Counted from the stretch's first letter, positions 24,990 to 39,039 are shown. The stretch is DNA of 64,000 nt from Tillus elongatus (GCA_964006375.1 OZ023268.1:81009335-81073334), one strand, 5' to 3'. The notes: generated by a model from the letters alone, not told the origin. A program made the numbers and translations.

Positions 24990-25058
<69 letters not shown>

Positions 25059-25380
25059 ACCTATTGGATAGCTTAGGTTATGTGTTTGGATTTATATGTT
25101 ACTGAAACCGAAAGGGTTAACATAAAGGCGCCTGCTCTGAAAAATGCTTGACTTAAGGCAGTTTAAGTCTATATAAAACAGATTGTAATTTTAGCAGTAC
25201 ATGATGATTGCTTTTATACTGTCCCTTTTGCATTCAAATTTGCTGTTACATACACAATACTTTTAATGTGTACACAAACTTTTGTGCTGGACTGGTAGTG
25301 TATAGAAATATATGATTTCGGGTCCTAAGTATACTTCAATTCATTGATTGTTGTTGCCCTTACTTGGTGAGACTGGTCCA
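24641..25380. other. No gene; (TA)n at 24992-25056
   Basis: Contains a 65-bp (TA)n array at 24992-25056. The rest is AT-rich with nothing recognised; the 5' end of the piggyBac remnant may lie in the first part. Confidence 0.6.
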
Positions 25381-25665
25381 TACTACATACAGACTTGGAG
25401 ACTACTTTTCTGGCTTCACTGTTGGGTTTCGTTTCTGTATGTGTAGGGCATAGCCAGCACGTAAGCTAACTGGAGCAAGAGGTCCATATGATCTCTAGAT
25501 GTTCTTCAACGTTTCTGTGACTAGTTTCGCTGCTTGGAAGCATTCTGAGAATTCATAAGTGCATCTTGCTCCAGTTATCTTACGCGCTGGCTACGCCCTT
25601 CACCTACAGAAACGAAACCCAACAGTGAAGCCAGAGAAATAGTCTCCAAGTCTGTATGTAGTACT
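25381..25665. repeat. Inverted repeat with about 104-bp arms
   Basis: Left arm 25381-25485 (tactacatacagacttggag, ctggcttcactgttgggttt, gccagcacgtaagctaactg) pairs with 25562-25665. The spacer is about 76 bp. Arms differ at about ten positions. No ORF. It may be a foldback element or an inverted pair of retroelement tails. Confidence 0.82.
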
Positions 25666-26200
25666 AAATATACTTAATTTACAATTCTAAATGTTTTTAT
25701 TTGTGCATTAAAAATTAATTTTAGAATTTACAAGTGTACTTAAAACCTTGATGTGTTAGTAGTTAATAGCATGACAATATAACTTGACATGTTGACTGAC
25801 ACGAATGACTTGAAGGGGGATTTTTCTATTAACTTAAATGTAGAGTAGATAAAAACGGAAAAGTGAAAATAAAACTGACAAATGAAGTATAATTGAATAT
25901 AAAGCATATAAACATGTAGAATTTTCGTTGTTGAAATGGAGGCTCATCGGTTACTAAAAGCCTCTTGATCGTTAAGCTAGGAACATTCCTATTGAAATTT
26001 ACAAACTAATAGTACAGTTAGTTATAGACACTACAACTTTTTCATTTCTATATTCAAAATTTTCTAAATAATTTTAATCTTCTCTTAAATTAGGAAAGCC
26101 TTTTTGTTTAGCAGGATTAAAAATGACAATCATAAAACATTAAACTTGCCAAATACGGATGAAGCATTATTGCATTCAAATATATTAAAAAAGTCATATA
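25666..26200. other. No feature recognised
   Basis: AT-rich sequence only. Confidence 0.45.
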
Positions 26201-26922
26201 CATTACCGAAAAGTATAGAAAGGCACTTGTATTTCCTGAGATATTCGTTATTCAAAAAAATGTTTTGATAAAAGTTTTTCGACATATTTTTTGCTACAAA
26301 CTGGTGATATTCAACTTTTCTGTTGTTATGGCAATTAAATATATATTTTTTAATAGCAACATATTTTTCTTCGATTTTCGCATACGTTTTTTGGTCAGGT
26401 CATATCAGGTCAGGTCAGGGCCAAGTCAAGTTGAGTTAGGTCAGGTCAAGTCGAGTCAGGTACGTCAGTTCAGGTCAGGCCATTCAGGTCTGCTTGGTAG
26501 AGTGTTGTGTGCACAAACGACCAGAAAATGTTGTACTGTCTACCCCCAAGCAAGCTGGGGGACCTGGAACAAATAGGCGTGCTGAAGGGAGGAAAACATT
26601 TATTTCGTTGCTTACGCATAAAGGGGTGCTTTTAGCGTGTTCCAAAAATCACGTACCTTGATTTCGTCTCATGTTTTTTTTTATAATGGAACCCGAATAC
26701 ATTTTGTAGTGCTGTATCAAGACCGTTCTTTCGAAAAATGAAAAAAAAATCTTGCCAATAAAAATTTTTTATTGCCATAGCAACGGAGTTGATTATGCTA
26801 GAAAAAATGAATATTGTCAGTTTGTAGCAAAAATACGTCGAAAAACTTTTTCAAAACATTTTATTTGAGTAACGAGTATCTTACGAAATACAAGTGTCTT
26901 TCCCTACTTTTTACTAACATTG
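26201..26922. mobile_element. Nonautonomous relative of the 5466-7396 mariner with TCAGG repeats inside
   Basis: The left end (agaaaggcacttgtatttcc, tgagatattcgttattcaaa, gttttgataaaagtttttcg) and right end (inverted tacaatgttagtaaaaagta) match the mariner at 5466-7396. The inside (26390-26640) is unrelated to transposase: about nine TCAGG units or variants, then acccccaagcaagctggggg, then sequence without homology in this window. Confidence 0.75.
26395..26490. repeat. Degenerate TCAGG-type array
   Basis: TCAGG occurs at 26395, 26405, 26410, 26415, 26441, 26456, 26470, 26475 and 26484, with variants (tcaag, tcgag, ttagg) between them. This looks like a decayed telomere-type tract carried inside a mobile element. 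Confidence 0.8.
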
Positions 26923-27300
26923 TATAAGTTTTAAAGATGTCTTAAAGTTATTTTTAACTATAAAGAGTGTTTCAGCTATTGAGGACAAATTCCGCAAACT
27001 TTTTTTATTGAACACATTATTTCATTAATGAATTTAACTCATTTATTCTGTGCCCCAGAAATAAAGTTTTATTACCTTACATGTATAGGGTACTTCAAAA
27101 GCTATAGATATTTTTATATTGAAATTGTAATGAACTAAACAGCTAGTACCTTAATAAATAGTAAACATTATAATATTTCTTCGGCAATATGCAATTGGAG
27201 ATATTCTCGATTTTAACTACAGTCTACTTCACAAAGTCGTCGGCCTAAAAATACATGTGTTCTACTTTCACATCTGTTAAGTATTTCTACAGTGGCTATC

Positions 27301-28013
27301 CAGAGTGTCCCAAAACGATGAGCACAAGATTCAGGGACTTATGCTACTCGGAAAATTAGTGCCACAAGTTCCTATAGCATGTTTTTGAAAACTCAAAAAT
27401 AACGGAGTTACTGGGTTTCAAAAATTACTATTATGATTATTATTCATCTTAGCTAATAATTAACCTGGACTGTTTTGCAAGTAAAATCACAAAAAACTAT
27501 TATTTGCCTAAACTGACGCAATGTGATCTTGTTTAACAAGAATATTTTTAAAGCACACTCCATTAATATTGAGAGTGAAATTAGGTAATTTCGTATTCAA
27601 TCAATACCAGCAACTCTTTAAGAACAGTTTTATCGCGATGTAACAAGAGTACATTTTTGAAGCTTTTATGATATTCTTTAATTGTGGATTGTTATATTTG
27701 TGACAAACGTTCAAGCAAAAATGTTATGAGTCAATATATGTTGGTCAAGGGCAGTTTCGGCCTTTAGATTCCAACTGATTCACATAACCATTTGTAACAT
27801 AAATACAAAATTGTATTATATACAAGTGGACCAAATTTGAAGACAATCGATTTACGACAAAAAAACTTATCAACAAAAATTTTAAAAAAATGTTTGACTC
27901 CTGTGACTCTGTTATTGTTGAGTGTTCAAAAAAGTGATATAGGAACTTGTGTCAATGATCTTTTGAGTAGCATAAGCTCTTGAATTTTTTGCTCATCATT
28001 TCCGGACAACCTC
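27301..28013. mobile_element. Nonautonomous element with about 110-bp TIRs
   Basis: Left end cagagtgtcccaaaacgatg and agcacaagattcagggactt; the right end inverted reads agaggttgtccggaaatgat then gagcaaaaaattcaagagct. Both continue through atgctactc... and acaagttcctata. Length is 713 bp, no ORF. The tat/ata context suggests TA insertion. Confidence 0.72.
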
Positions 28014-28067
28014 TATAAAGATTCCCTATACCTAAAACCACTGGTTTTTTAGATCTCCTTAATTACT

Positions 28068-28255
28068 TTTAAAAACTCTGGACGCAGCAAGTGCCCTATG
28101 GTAGCGAATTTTCATTAAAATGTTTCTAATGGCAAATATGGTCTTTTTTTATGAAAGGCATCACTTAATTAACCATATAACCTACATATGTAATGAAAAC
28201 AATGTACCATATATCATCCATCACTTTCTTTTACGAAAATTGGTTGAAGTAAGGT
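28068..28255. repeat. Dispersed repeat (GCAGCAAGTGC type)
   Basis: Reads ggacgcagcaagtgccctat, gtagcgaattttcattaaaa and accatatatcatccatcact. Same order as 12850-12985 and, in part, 34808-34860. It is interrupted by the retrotransposon end at 28265. Confidence 0.65.
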
Positions 28256-28264
28256 TACACGGAA

Positions 28265-28513
28265 CACGGACGAGACAGCAGAGCACGTGCTGTGTTCCTG
28301 TCCGGCAGCGGACAGGACTAGACACCTGCTCTTTGGCAAGGTAAAGCTTGCTCCAGAGGATCTGGATCAACTTTCGCCCACAAAGGTTATCGACCTCTGT
28401 AGGAGGCTGGATTTGTTGGGCGAAATATAGACATTAGGTGTGAGCCACAATAGACCTTATGGTCGCGGTGGAGAGACCGATATGGACCACTCACATACAA
28501 ACCTAACCTAACC
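28265..28513 (+). mobile_element. 3' end of a non-LTR retrotransposon with a 9-bp TSD
   Basis: The frame from 28265 gives DETAEHVLCSCPAADRTRHL, then LFGKVKLAPEDLDQLSPTKV and IDLCRRLDLLGEI followed by TAG. This is the Cys-motif C-terminus of an arthropod non-LTR pol. A 3' UTR of about 85 bp ends aaacctaacctaacc. The target duplication tacacggaa is exact at 28256-28264 and 28514-28522. Only about 250 bp of the element were copied. Confidence 0.88.
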
Positions 28514-28522
28514 TACACGGAA

Positions 28523-30035
28523 ATTATATTTTTTACGAAAATTTGCTAATCATTTTTTCTCGATAATTCAAAAACATATTTTTAGAATAAGTTATTAAAC
28601 ATTAAACGCAACTTTCAATTTGATCAAAGATCTCGCATTCTGTGCTAAAACTAAATTAGGGATTGAATGTGTGAGGGTAGAATATCGGTGACAGAAATTT
28701 CGAAACTATTTTTCCTAAAACGACGCAAAGTCTCAAAACATATAACAAACTCGATTTTGGAAACAAAGTTTTTTTGTCTGCCGGCCTATACGTATGTCTG
28801 TTAGTAGGCGCAATAACTTTTAAACGAATTGAGATATCATCTTCAAATTTGGTATCCAGCACCCGACAAAGGAACGCTTTGAATTGTTTTTGGGTAAGAT
28901 TGCTGCAGGGGGTTGATTTGGTGAAATTTGAGATTTTTTTTTCTTTAAAATTCGAGTAATATAAAAATTCAGGTGTTTATGGATACAGGAATACAAATAT
29001 TTTCTTTGTGGTCAAGTTATGGACTCTAAATTCATTCTAGAGAATGTCTTTCTGATGAAAGTAGATTACCACAGCTATATGGAAGTTATCATTTAATTTG
29101 CCGCACTATTTTTTATAGTTGCAGTGGAATGTTTTTGATGTATGTACATAGTACATTCCTACTCAAAGAATGTGTCCAATATTTCACGTTGGGAACATTG
29201 TTGCAACTAGCAATTTTAAGCTATTAATTTCTACAAATATTTATAATGAAACTTTTTAATAACTTAATAAGAAAGAACGTGTCATTGTATCGTCCATGGC
29301 TAACGTGATTCACTGAAAAATAATTTAAATCTATTTTTTAATAATAAATCAATATAACTCAAAAACGAATGAATTTAGGTCGGTATGCGAAATACATAAT
29401 AAAGGTTAAAGGAAGGGACATTCTATTTTTTATAAAATATGAGGATGTCGATTTAAAAAAAATATCAATTTTAATTTGGCTCACCTGTAGAAAATGAAGA
29501 CTTTGTAAAATATATTACAGTGAGTGTCGACATTAGATATCCAATTGTATGTGTGCAAAAAGATTACAATGTTTATTATTCTTCAAGATACTGGGTGTTT
29601 ATTCTAATGCGATTTCGATATATAAATATTAATAACCTACCCTATATGACAAAACAAAACGTTATATCTGGACTACAGAAAAATGTTCGAATCGAAATAT
29701 GGAATAATATATTAGGTATTCTCTTTTAAAAAGTGTGAGTTTGGTGTGCTTTGAAAATATGTAACATTATACATATTTAATATTAATATTTAATCTCTAT
29801 TGTTTAAAATTGTACAATATGCCAATACAAATAAGTCTTATGACTTGTGGAGTATTTTGACATAATTTTGCAAAGGTTGGCTTAAATGTGTTTGACATCT
29901 AACACCTAATGATACAGGCAAAGTTTTAAAACGTAAAGTTTGAGGCGGTCTATATTTTGTGTAAATAACTTTTTTGTGGTCTTGTATAGTAATGGTTATA
30001 TCGGGCATTGCCGACTAATTTGCCACTTGCATACA
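28523..30035. other. No gene; low-copy repeat at about 28650-28950
   Basis: 28740-28900 (tctgccggcctatacgtatg, tctgttagtaggcgcaataa, cttcaaatttggtatccagc) resembles the gataaaatttggca-type dispersed repeat. The remainder to 30035 is AT-rich with no recognised element. The small ORF at 29520-29729 has no family signal. Confidence 0.45.
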
Positions 30036-31440
30036 GTGTGTAACAGCCAAATAGAATAAATTCAGTATCTCAATTATTGTGCATGCTTATAAAAAATCCC
30101 GAAACACGTCAATTTTAGATTAAAAAATGACATCCTACAACGTGAAAACTTCACCCCTACATTCAATTCCTTGTGAGTGACAGTTGCAACCCCCAAATTT
30201 TCAAATAGAACGTTAGGGACTTGTGCTGCTTCATTTTAAAGATATCTTCATCGTATATCCAAAAATGTTATGGTTTTAAAATTCATTATACAAATTAACA
30301 GCAGAAAGAGATATTGACGAGCTTTGCTACAACACACTAAAATCGTAATAACCACTCGCGTGTCATTCTTGACAAAGAAAAAAAAAGAAAACACATCAAT
30401 ATATATTAATATAGGAGATTTCCAAAATGCCTGCCTTGAACGTTTTCAGCATCCTATCCTAAATAAAAATGTCTTCTAACGTTAATCAACATCTGAGGCG
30501 TGACCGACTTAATCGCAATCATTCTTCTTCTTCTTAAGTCAGTTATATCGCGTGGTTTAGTTTTTTATACCATACATTTCATACATACCCATAAGAAGTC
30601 TAATCGGTAAGACCGGCTGATCATGCTGCCCATCTTAAGGATCCTCGCCTCTCTATCCACCTATCCAAATATTAAGTCGAGGTACTGCCAGATATTGAAT
30701 TCATAAGGTTCTGCTGCTCCATTCTGCTGGAAGCACATCACATTCGCTGGAACTTGTCAGTTTGCTCAAGTAGAATTCGGCAAGTTGGCATAACATTATT
30801 TTAAAGCAATCCTAAATGATGATTTCCATTCAAAATACCATCGATGAAAAAGGGATCAATAACATGGTTTCCAACTATTCCTGCCCAGACATTAACCTTT
30901 TCAGGTTATTGCGTCGTCTGTTCTTCTCTCATCCAGTGTGGATTTTCTTTAGACGAGGAGCGACAATTTTGACGATTAGCATAAGCTCCTGAATTTGTAT
31001 CAATAATGTATTTTATTTTATTTTAATATTCGAATAATCGATGTATGTCTAATAGTCCATGTTATGGCTGCTTATCGAATCGAAGTATGTGGGTTTTCCT
31101 AAAACTCAAACATTACATCCAATTTGGTATCAATGTGCGTTAGAAAGTTTTTTGCATCTGGCTCACATGTCCAAACTCACGAAATTGTTTTAAAATTTTA
31201 CCAATTGTCCCTTGGGTTACAGGCGGCACATCGGAAAATTTTTCTTGAAATAGGCAAGCAACTTGCATCTGTAATCGTGTTTACTCTCCGTAAGCGATTA
31301 TTTGTAAAAATGTTATTTTATGCAGTTAATAACTGAAAACTACTACCATGCGGTAACAATAATTACACAGCAAGTTGCTAAGGCGTTTCAAACAAAATGA
31401 ACATTGCTAACATGAAGAATGCTGATAACCCTTTATGTCT
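30036..31440 (-). mobile_element. Mariner, 'AGCCAAAT' family, right end truncated
   Basis: Left TIR acagtgtgtaacagccaaat then agaataaattcagtatctca, about 350 bp, matching 39040-39390. A minus-strand transposase relic follows. The right side parallels 41575-42000 but stops near 31440 without its terminal repeat. Confidence 0.75.
30750..31030 (-). pseudogene. Mariner transposase relic
   Basis: The minus strand reads NVWAGIVGNHVIDPFFIDGI and LNG around 30900-30830, the conserved block between the first and second catalytic Asp of these transposases. The flanking sequence aligns with the 39500-39680 and 41370-41560 parts of the sister element. Too eroded to give a continuous frame. Confidence 0.65.
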
Positions 31441-33097
31441 TGATATCGTTGCTTAAATAGTATTTTGAGTTATTAAATTTATTCAAAGGGATAAACATTG
31501 GGCCGACAACCTAAGTTTGTCATTGTATTTCAGAAGCAGCGCATTGTCACAATCAGATAAACTTTAACGTGGTTTTATGTAAAGAATTCAAGTGCTGCTT
31601 TCATACAAAAATGCCAATATTATAAGTAAATTTTATTTATTACTGCGCCTCAAAAGTATATACACTCTGGTCCTAGTAATATATTGCTGAAAAATAGATA
31701 GTAAGTAATGACCAAGTTAAATTCAACTCAAACCTTTAATTTTATGATGTCGAGTGTAGGTGAAAATTCAGGTCAGTTTTATTTTCATTTTCAGTAGTTT
31801 GTAGTAAAAAATTTAAAAAGCATGAACAGAACATTTATGAGAATGCGTAGACGTATTTAAAAATAACAATTCGAAATTGCCTGATATGGAATCTAAATGC
31901 TGGTAAAATAACAAAATTGATTGCATTCGACAGTCTGATTAACCAAATATATCCACATTTCTCAAATGTTTTCTTCATAATTATTCTGTGCCATACTTTC
32001 AAAGAATTTACAGTCGCTCCTTTATTAAAATAGAAACTGATTGTGTTCTGTTATGACTTTAATAACCATTGTTAGCCCGGAAGAAAGCACTATACGAAGC
32101 ATAAGTATTCATGTCATATGATTTAAAAGGTTCAATTTAAACATTTATACAGTCAATTAAAGCTACAAATTGGTTAAAAGGAAACGAACAACGGCCACAG
32201 GTATGCGAGTTAGGAGATCCATCGTAGTGTGCCGAGTACGCGTCTTGAAAACAGTCGACGGTGCAAGTAGGTCACCTAGTGACCTTCATTCATATTAAAT
32301 CCTGCCTAAAGGTCAAGCAGGCTCTTCGGCTTTTTTATGTTCATTAAGAGTTAGTTGACGAATTGTGTTAATTATTTTTTTAGGTTTCACTTTAAAGATA
32401 TCTTCATGTGACGTTAGAAACACACCAGAATGGTTAATTAGGAGACTGTTGAGTCAGTGATTTCACCGATCGGGTAGATCAGTAACTTTCTGAGAATTAA
32501 ATATTGATGGACTAGTATTTTATAGCTTGTTAAAAGAAAAGTAAAGTCACTTATTATTTACAATGATTTGCCACTTTAAATTGGTTACTTTTGTGAATTA
32601 ACAGAAATTGTTTCATACCAGTTATATAAATAACTTCTTTAAATTAATGTCATAGCAGAATTATGCCGAAAATGACACACTTTTGTTCTGGTGTAGAGTA
32701 TAAAGCTATAAAGGTCTTTTTTTAAAGCTATAATAATTAAAATGGAAACTATAATTTTTTATTTGTGTGTTGGGAGTATTTATAGATTCTTTTTAAACAA
32801 ATTTAATTTAAATTAGAACATCCAGCCGTAATGACATACCATTAAATCACTTTGCCAAAGCTAGTTATCTTAAATATAATATTGGTTTGTTTTTACTGGT
32901 TGTTTAAAGAACAGATGTAAAATATTACTACCTAAACTTGACAACTCTTTCAGTAAAAAAAGTTTTGATAAACACCATTTATGTTATTAAAGTAAAAATA
33001 ATTTCAATCCATTAACCACACATTAACCTTTGTCGTATTGACTCAAATTTCAAACACGTCATACAGTGTGGGGTAATTTTGTAGTTCATAGTAGGTA
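31441..33097. other. No feature recognised
   Basis: About 1.65 kb of AT-rich intron without recognisable ORF, repeat or element ends. Confidence 0.45.
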
Positions 33098-34390
33098 CAG
33101 GCTGATTCTTTATAATGTCGCCCTCTTTAACATTGTTATTTTAAGCGCCCCAAAAAAAATTGAAAGTATGGTTATGTAGGTGCTAAAAAATACTTTTTTT
33201 CTACGTATAAAAATTTTTAATAATGATCAGTATTAATAATGATAATCCTGTTGAAAAATTATATTTTGTAATATATAAGGCAAATCGTTTTTCAAGAAAT
33301 CTAAATAGCGGCCTCCATTTAAAACAGTACCAAAAAATACGGACTGATAACTCGGTCGCCCAGGATACCACACCACACATTCACGGATTGTCGCCCTTGG
33401 AACTTAAATTCCCTATAAGAATGTGGATTCTCTCTTGCCCATTATCTGGTATTTTTTCGGTTAAACAGGCCACTAGTAGGAAAGGTAGACTCGTCAGTCT
33501 ATAGAACTGTTTTCAAAAAATTGTTATTGATGTTTATTCTGTCTAGAATCAGTTGACAAAATGCGACACGATCATCTTTTTGCATTTGGGTAAGCTTTGT
33601 AGTGGGTTTAATCTTATATGGCTTTAGATTCCATTTTCTTAACGTTCTTTGGACTTTACTGTGTGAAGTTCACTGAATATTTTCTTGTGTTGCTCGTAAT
33701 GTCTTTGAAATGTTTCTTATAGAAATGTTTGGATTCTCTTCTATAGCAAGTAAAATATTCAATTCTGCATTTTCATATACGTTCACAGCAGTTCTTTTTC
33801 TCCTTTGTAAATTTGACGTTTCTTGAAACTTGCTATATATAGATGTGAACGTTTTTCGAGTTGGGATATACCGGGATTATTTTCTATCATATTTCTTATG
33901 GCAGCGCGACAATTTAAATTATGTTTAATATAATAACTTAAAAACTCTTCTTTCTCTGTCTGAGTACGGCATTTTTACTTACCACACAATACGACTACAA
34001 CAATATTGACAGAATGTCACTGTCAGTTATTTGTTTTCAATTAAAAGCGTGGTATCCTAGGACTTCTTGATTTGTAACAGTTGTTTAATAAAATATTTGA
34101 TGATAACGTTTCAGATGCAAATATTTCAAAAATTATTCATTTTTAGTATACGGTATGTTATATAAATTATGCTTAGAATTTACGCGAAATCGAAAAATAA
34201 ATTCATATATAGGGTGATCCATTGAAAAAAATTTAACTTTTTGGTTTTCCCTATATACTGATCATTTTTCAAAATTTTTTATACGTAGAAAAAAAGTATT
34301 TTTAGCACCTACATAACCATACTTTCAATTTTCTTGGGACACTTAAAATAACAAAGTTAAAGGGGGGCGACATTAAAAATAATCACCCTG
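33098..34390 (-). mobile_element. Mariner with about 150-bp TIRs
   Basis: Left CAGGCTGATTCTTTATAATG and right (inverted) CAGGGTGATTATTTTTAATG, each followed by tcgcccc-type sequence and aagtatggttatgtaggtgc, tacgtataaaaattttt. It is flanked by TA on both sides. Length is 1.29 kb, so internally deleted compared with its relatives. The minus strand holds the transposase remnant. Confidence 0.85.
33290..33720 (-). pseudogene. Mariner transposase, truncated
   Basis: The minus strand gives NIRNISKTLRATQENIQ, VQRTLRKWNLKPYKIKPTTK, LTQMQKDDRVAFCQLIL, TDESTFPTSGLFNRKNTR (first Asp), then RQSVNVWCGILGDRVISPYF and GGRYLEFL. The C-terminal half with the second and third acidic residues is missing; sequence passes straight into the left TIR. 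Internal stops are present. Confidence 0.8.
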
Positions 34391-34468
34391 TACATCAAAT
34401 CAAATCACACTTTTGTCGACAATCAAGTTACACAAATCTGTATAACAACTTATACGACTAGTCAAGGT

Positions 34469-34781
34469 ACAGGCTGGTGATAAAGTTTGGAATAATAGGA
34501 ATATCTGTATTCAAGTGAACTTAAAAGAAACACGTTTGCATACATCAATTTTTATTTTTGATTCTGAATTTTTATAGACAATACTAGTATATACATGGTG
34601 TTGCATAAATGCAATATCACGTCAACGTTGCCTTTTTTAAATAGAACACCCTGTATGTTATTGCATTTTTAAATACCTGGAAAAATTCTAGATATGTTTC
34701 GTGTATGATGTTCTATACGTCTCTTTTAAGTTCACCTGTATACATATATTCCTATTATTCCAACTTTATCATCACCATGTA
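34469..34781. mobile_element. MITE-like element, about 313 bp
   Basis: TIRs of about 65 bp: left acaggctggtgataaagttt ggaataataggaatatctgt; right inverted acatggtgatgataaagttg gaataataggaatatatgta. Sequence is flanked by TA. No ORF. Confidence 0.78.
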
Positions 34782-34799
34782 TATAAACTAAAAGGGTAA

Positions 34800-34945
34800 T
34801 AAAAAGTTTCGACGCAGCAAGTGCGCTATTGTTGCGAATTTTCATAAAAATATGCTTTAATTGTTTTCTTTTGCAGATATGAATGTTGATATATAATATA
34901 AATTTTACAATAGAAACCTACGTACTAAATTTGGTTATATGTATA
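34800..34945. repeat. Dispersed repeat, copy 5
   Basis: Contains cgacgcagcaagtgcgctat, tgcgaattttcataaaaata and acctacgtactaaatttggt. Parallels 12850, 28080 and 11265. Confidence 0.6.
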
Positions 34946-34947
34946 TA

Positions 34948-36925
34948 CAGTGTGATTCCTTAACATTGGGAAATTCTATAGCTGGAGATATTACACGTCA
35001 AATTGTGACGATTAATTCACACATGCCTTATCAGAAAGTTTCGGAAATACGATATAGGGTTTGGAAGTTAAAATTTTAATTGGTTTATTTGTTACTATTT
35101 TGACAATATCTTTGTTAGGAATGTAAAAACATGTAAAGCTATTGTTTTTAGGCGACGGATAAGATACATGTTGCAAATAGCGCGTTGCTCATAGAGGGAG
35201 CCACTGACGAACAAATTCACCGATATTTCGAGTTAACAACTCTTCATCCTGTATGTCTAACATAAGATTTGATTTAAAACCAGAAAGAGTAATGATTTTT
35301 TAATTATTCAGGTAATCTTGTTTCATTTCGATATCTCGATCCGTCTTCGAGAAAAATAGATTTAACGAATATTGTGGTTTGATAGTACGAGAAATTAAAA
35401 ATGAAACAAACCTAGTGTATTATTATTATTTTCTTGAACACAAATGATAAAACAAATGAAATACGTAATAATAATTTAAAGTAATTGTTCAAAGTGTCCA
35501 CCATTGACAATGATACACTTTACATAGCGTTTTGTGAGAGACCTCCGAGTTTGAAGCAGCATATTGGGATTGCCTCTGACTTCTTTGGCAACGATTTGTT
35601 TTCTTCGCCACAACTCTTCACGCACACCAATAGATTCTTTGTAAACTATATCTTTCATTGGAGACCAATGAAAAAAATCGAGAGGATTGATGTCCGGACT
35701 TCCCGGTGGCCAAGCAAAAATGCTTCCATGGCCAATCCAACGATTTGGAAAAACTGCATCCAAATATGCACGCACCGGCCGAGAAAAATACGGTGGCGCC
35801 CGACGTGCATGAACCACATGTCTCTTCTTAAATAAAGTTGAACTTCTTCAAGCAATTCTGCCAAATTTAGTTGAAGAAAATTTTAGTACATTTGGCTATT
35901 TAAATTGAGAGGAAAATCAAAAGGTTCGACAACAAAAATTGTCAATTACACAGCACTAAACAATCAATTTAAATTCGTGTTGAAAGTGCCTTCCTTTTAC
36001 ACGATGGGGACTCTCAAAGCCTCACAAATGATTATTTCGCTAGTTAGACACCACGGCGAGTAAACTTCGCCTCATCGACAAAATTTAAATACTTTTGGAG
36101 CGCTGTTATAATATTTCGGACGAAAAGAAGCCTGTTTAACCCCGCCGATTCTACAAATTTCTAAATATGTAGTTTTTGATTTGGTTGTCCTCGGTTGGGA
36201 TACAATTTGGAATATCTCCAAGCTAAAGCAAGGCCATTGTAATTTTCTTGCGCCAAAACACAGACAATATCTTTCATTTCATTATTCAAAAACTCGTTGT
36301 GACGCTGAATTTATACAATCTTATCACAAATAATTATAACTACAAGCAAAACTACACAAAAAATTATTCAGTTGACAGCAGTCGTCATTGTTCACCGGTT
36401 TCTTTGGCGGAGAAGATGATATTGTATTTTATCAGATATTAGTCTACTAAATGCAGTTGGGTTTGTTTCACTTTTAATTTCTCGTATTATCAAACCACGA
36501 TGTTCGTTAAATCGATATTTCTTGAAAACGGATCGAGATACCGAAATGAAACAAGAATACGTGATTAATTAAAAAATGAATACTCTTTGTGGTTTTGAAT
36601 CAAATCTCATGTTAGACATACAGGATGAAGAGTTGTTAACTCTATACGGGTGAAATTGGTCGTAAGTGGCGCCCTTCATGAACAACGCGTTATTTTCAAC
36701 ACGTGTTTTATTCATCGCCTAAAAAACACAACTTCGCAGACTTACAAGTTCCTAACGTAGATATTTTCAGAATAATGACAACAAAAAAACAATTTAAATT
36801 TTAACTTTCAACACCCTGTATTTCCGAAACTATCAACTTTCGGATAAGCATGTTTGCGCCAATGATCACAGTTTGACGTGCAGTATCTATAGCTTTCAGA
36901 TTTCTCACTCTTAATGGATCACCTC
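34948..36925 (-). mobile_element. Mariner with TIRs of about 450 bp
   Basis: Left CAGTGTGATTCCTTAACATT; right inverted GAGGTGATCCATTAAGAGTG. Both arms continue through tatagct..cacgtcaaa, gtttcggaaata, the aactcttcatcctgtatgtc block and caaaccaca..cgttaaatc (34948-35410 against 36440-36925). Its right end abuts (TA)n at 36926. Inside is a partial minus-strand transposase. Confidence 0.85.
35476..35864 (-). pseudogene. Mariner transposase C-terminal half
   Basis: Translation gives HARRAPPYFSRPVRAYLDAV, FPNRWIGHGSIFAWPPGSPD and INPLDFFHWSPMKDIVYKES, ending NGGHFEQLL and a stop, the usual C-terminus. The second catalytic region reads HARRAPPYF where QQDGAPxHF is expected, so the Asp is lost. 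The N-terminal half (HTH and first Asp) is absent; 35870-36440 has only scraps. Confidence 0.82.
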
Positions 36926-38195
<1,270 letters not shown>

Positions 38196-39039
38196 TAAAA
38201 CTATTGTTTTATATAATAAAGAAACTGATTGGGTTGGAAAGGTAACAAAAAATTCTTTTTTCATTTTTTTCACGAGAACTTTCTAAAAGTTCCGCTGTTA
38301 GTTTATGTACCCCAGGTGTTTACTAATAATTCGTTATTAACAATACATTTTTTAATTTGAAAAGATGCTGATAGTTAATAAGCGATTGCAATGAAAATGT
38401 TGTCGTTTGTTACACTTAATTGATCAAACTAATCAACTGCTAAAAAATGAAAACATATCTGGACGTAAACAGGTTGTTCTAATTTTTACATCACACAATA
38501 TCTCTACAACCATGTTCTCAATATAAGAACAAATGTTTATGGATTTGAAAGAAGCAATAACACATTGGGTGTTTCTTTTAAAATAACAGAGTTTTTTCTA
38601 TAGAGCATCACGAGAATCACCAGCCTCTCTTATAAATACTCTTTGTTGAAAAAATTGTGAAGAAAAAGCTTACCTACTAGTTTATGTTATGAACTTAGTA
38701 GATTAGAAAAAGCTAAATAACGCAATTTTTAGGAAATCGGACACTAAGTACGTAATAGGATTCCAAAATTACCTCCGAAATTATATTTTCAAAAAAAAAA
38801 TTATTGTCTTAAGAACGAAGCAAAATAGACCAACATTGGTACCACGAAAACGCAAATCTGCGAAGTGCAAACCCGCAAACGGGGAGATTTCCCTGTACTT
38901 ATGTGCTATAGCAGACCCACAAACGGGGACGTTTCACTCTACATACTACAGTTCGTTATAAATAAATTTTAAGATCGTACTTGTGATATATGTCTTCAAG
39001 TAAATGTTTTTTTGTTATATCAAATACTACATTTATAGT
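38196..39039. other. No gene; short direct repeats at 38865-38945
   Basis: Two imperfect units of the type cccgcaaacggggagatttc and cccacaaacggggacgtttc are about 45 bp apart. Nothing else is recognised. Confidence 0.5.
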
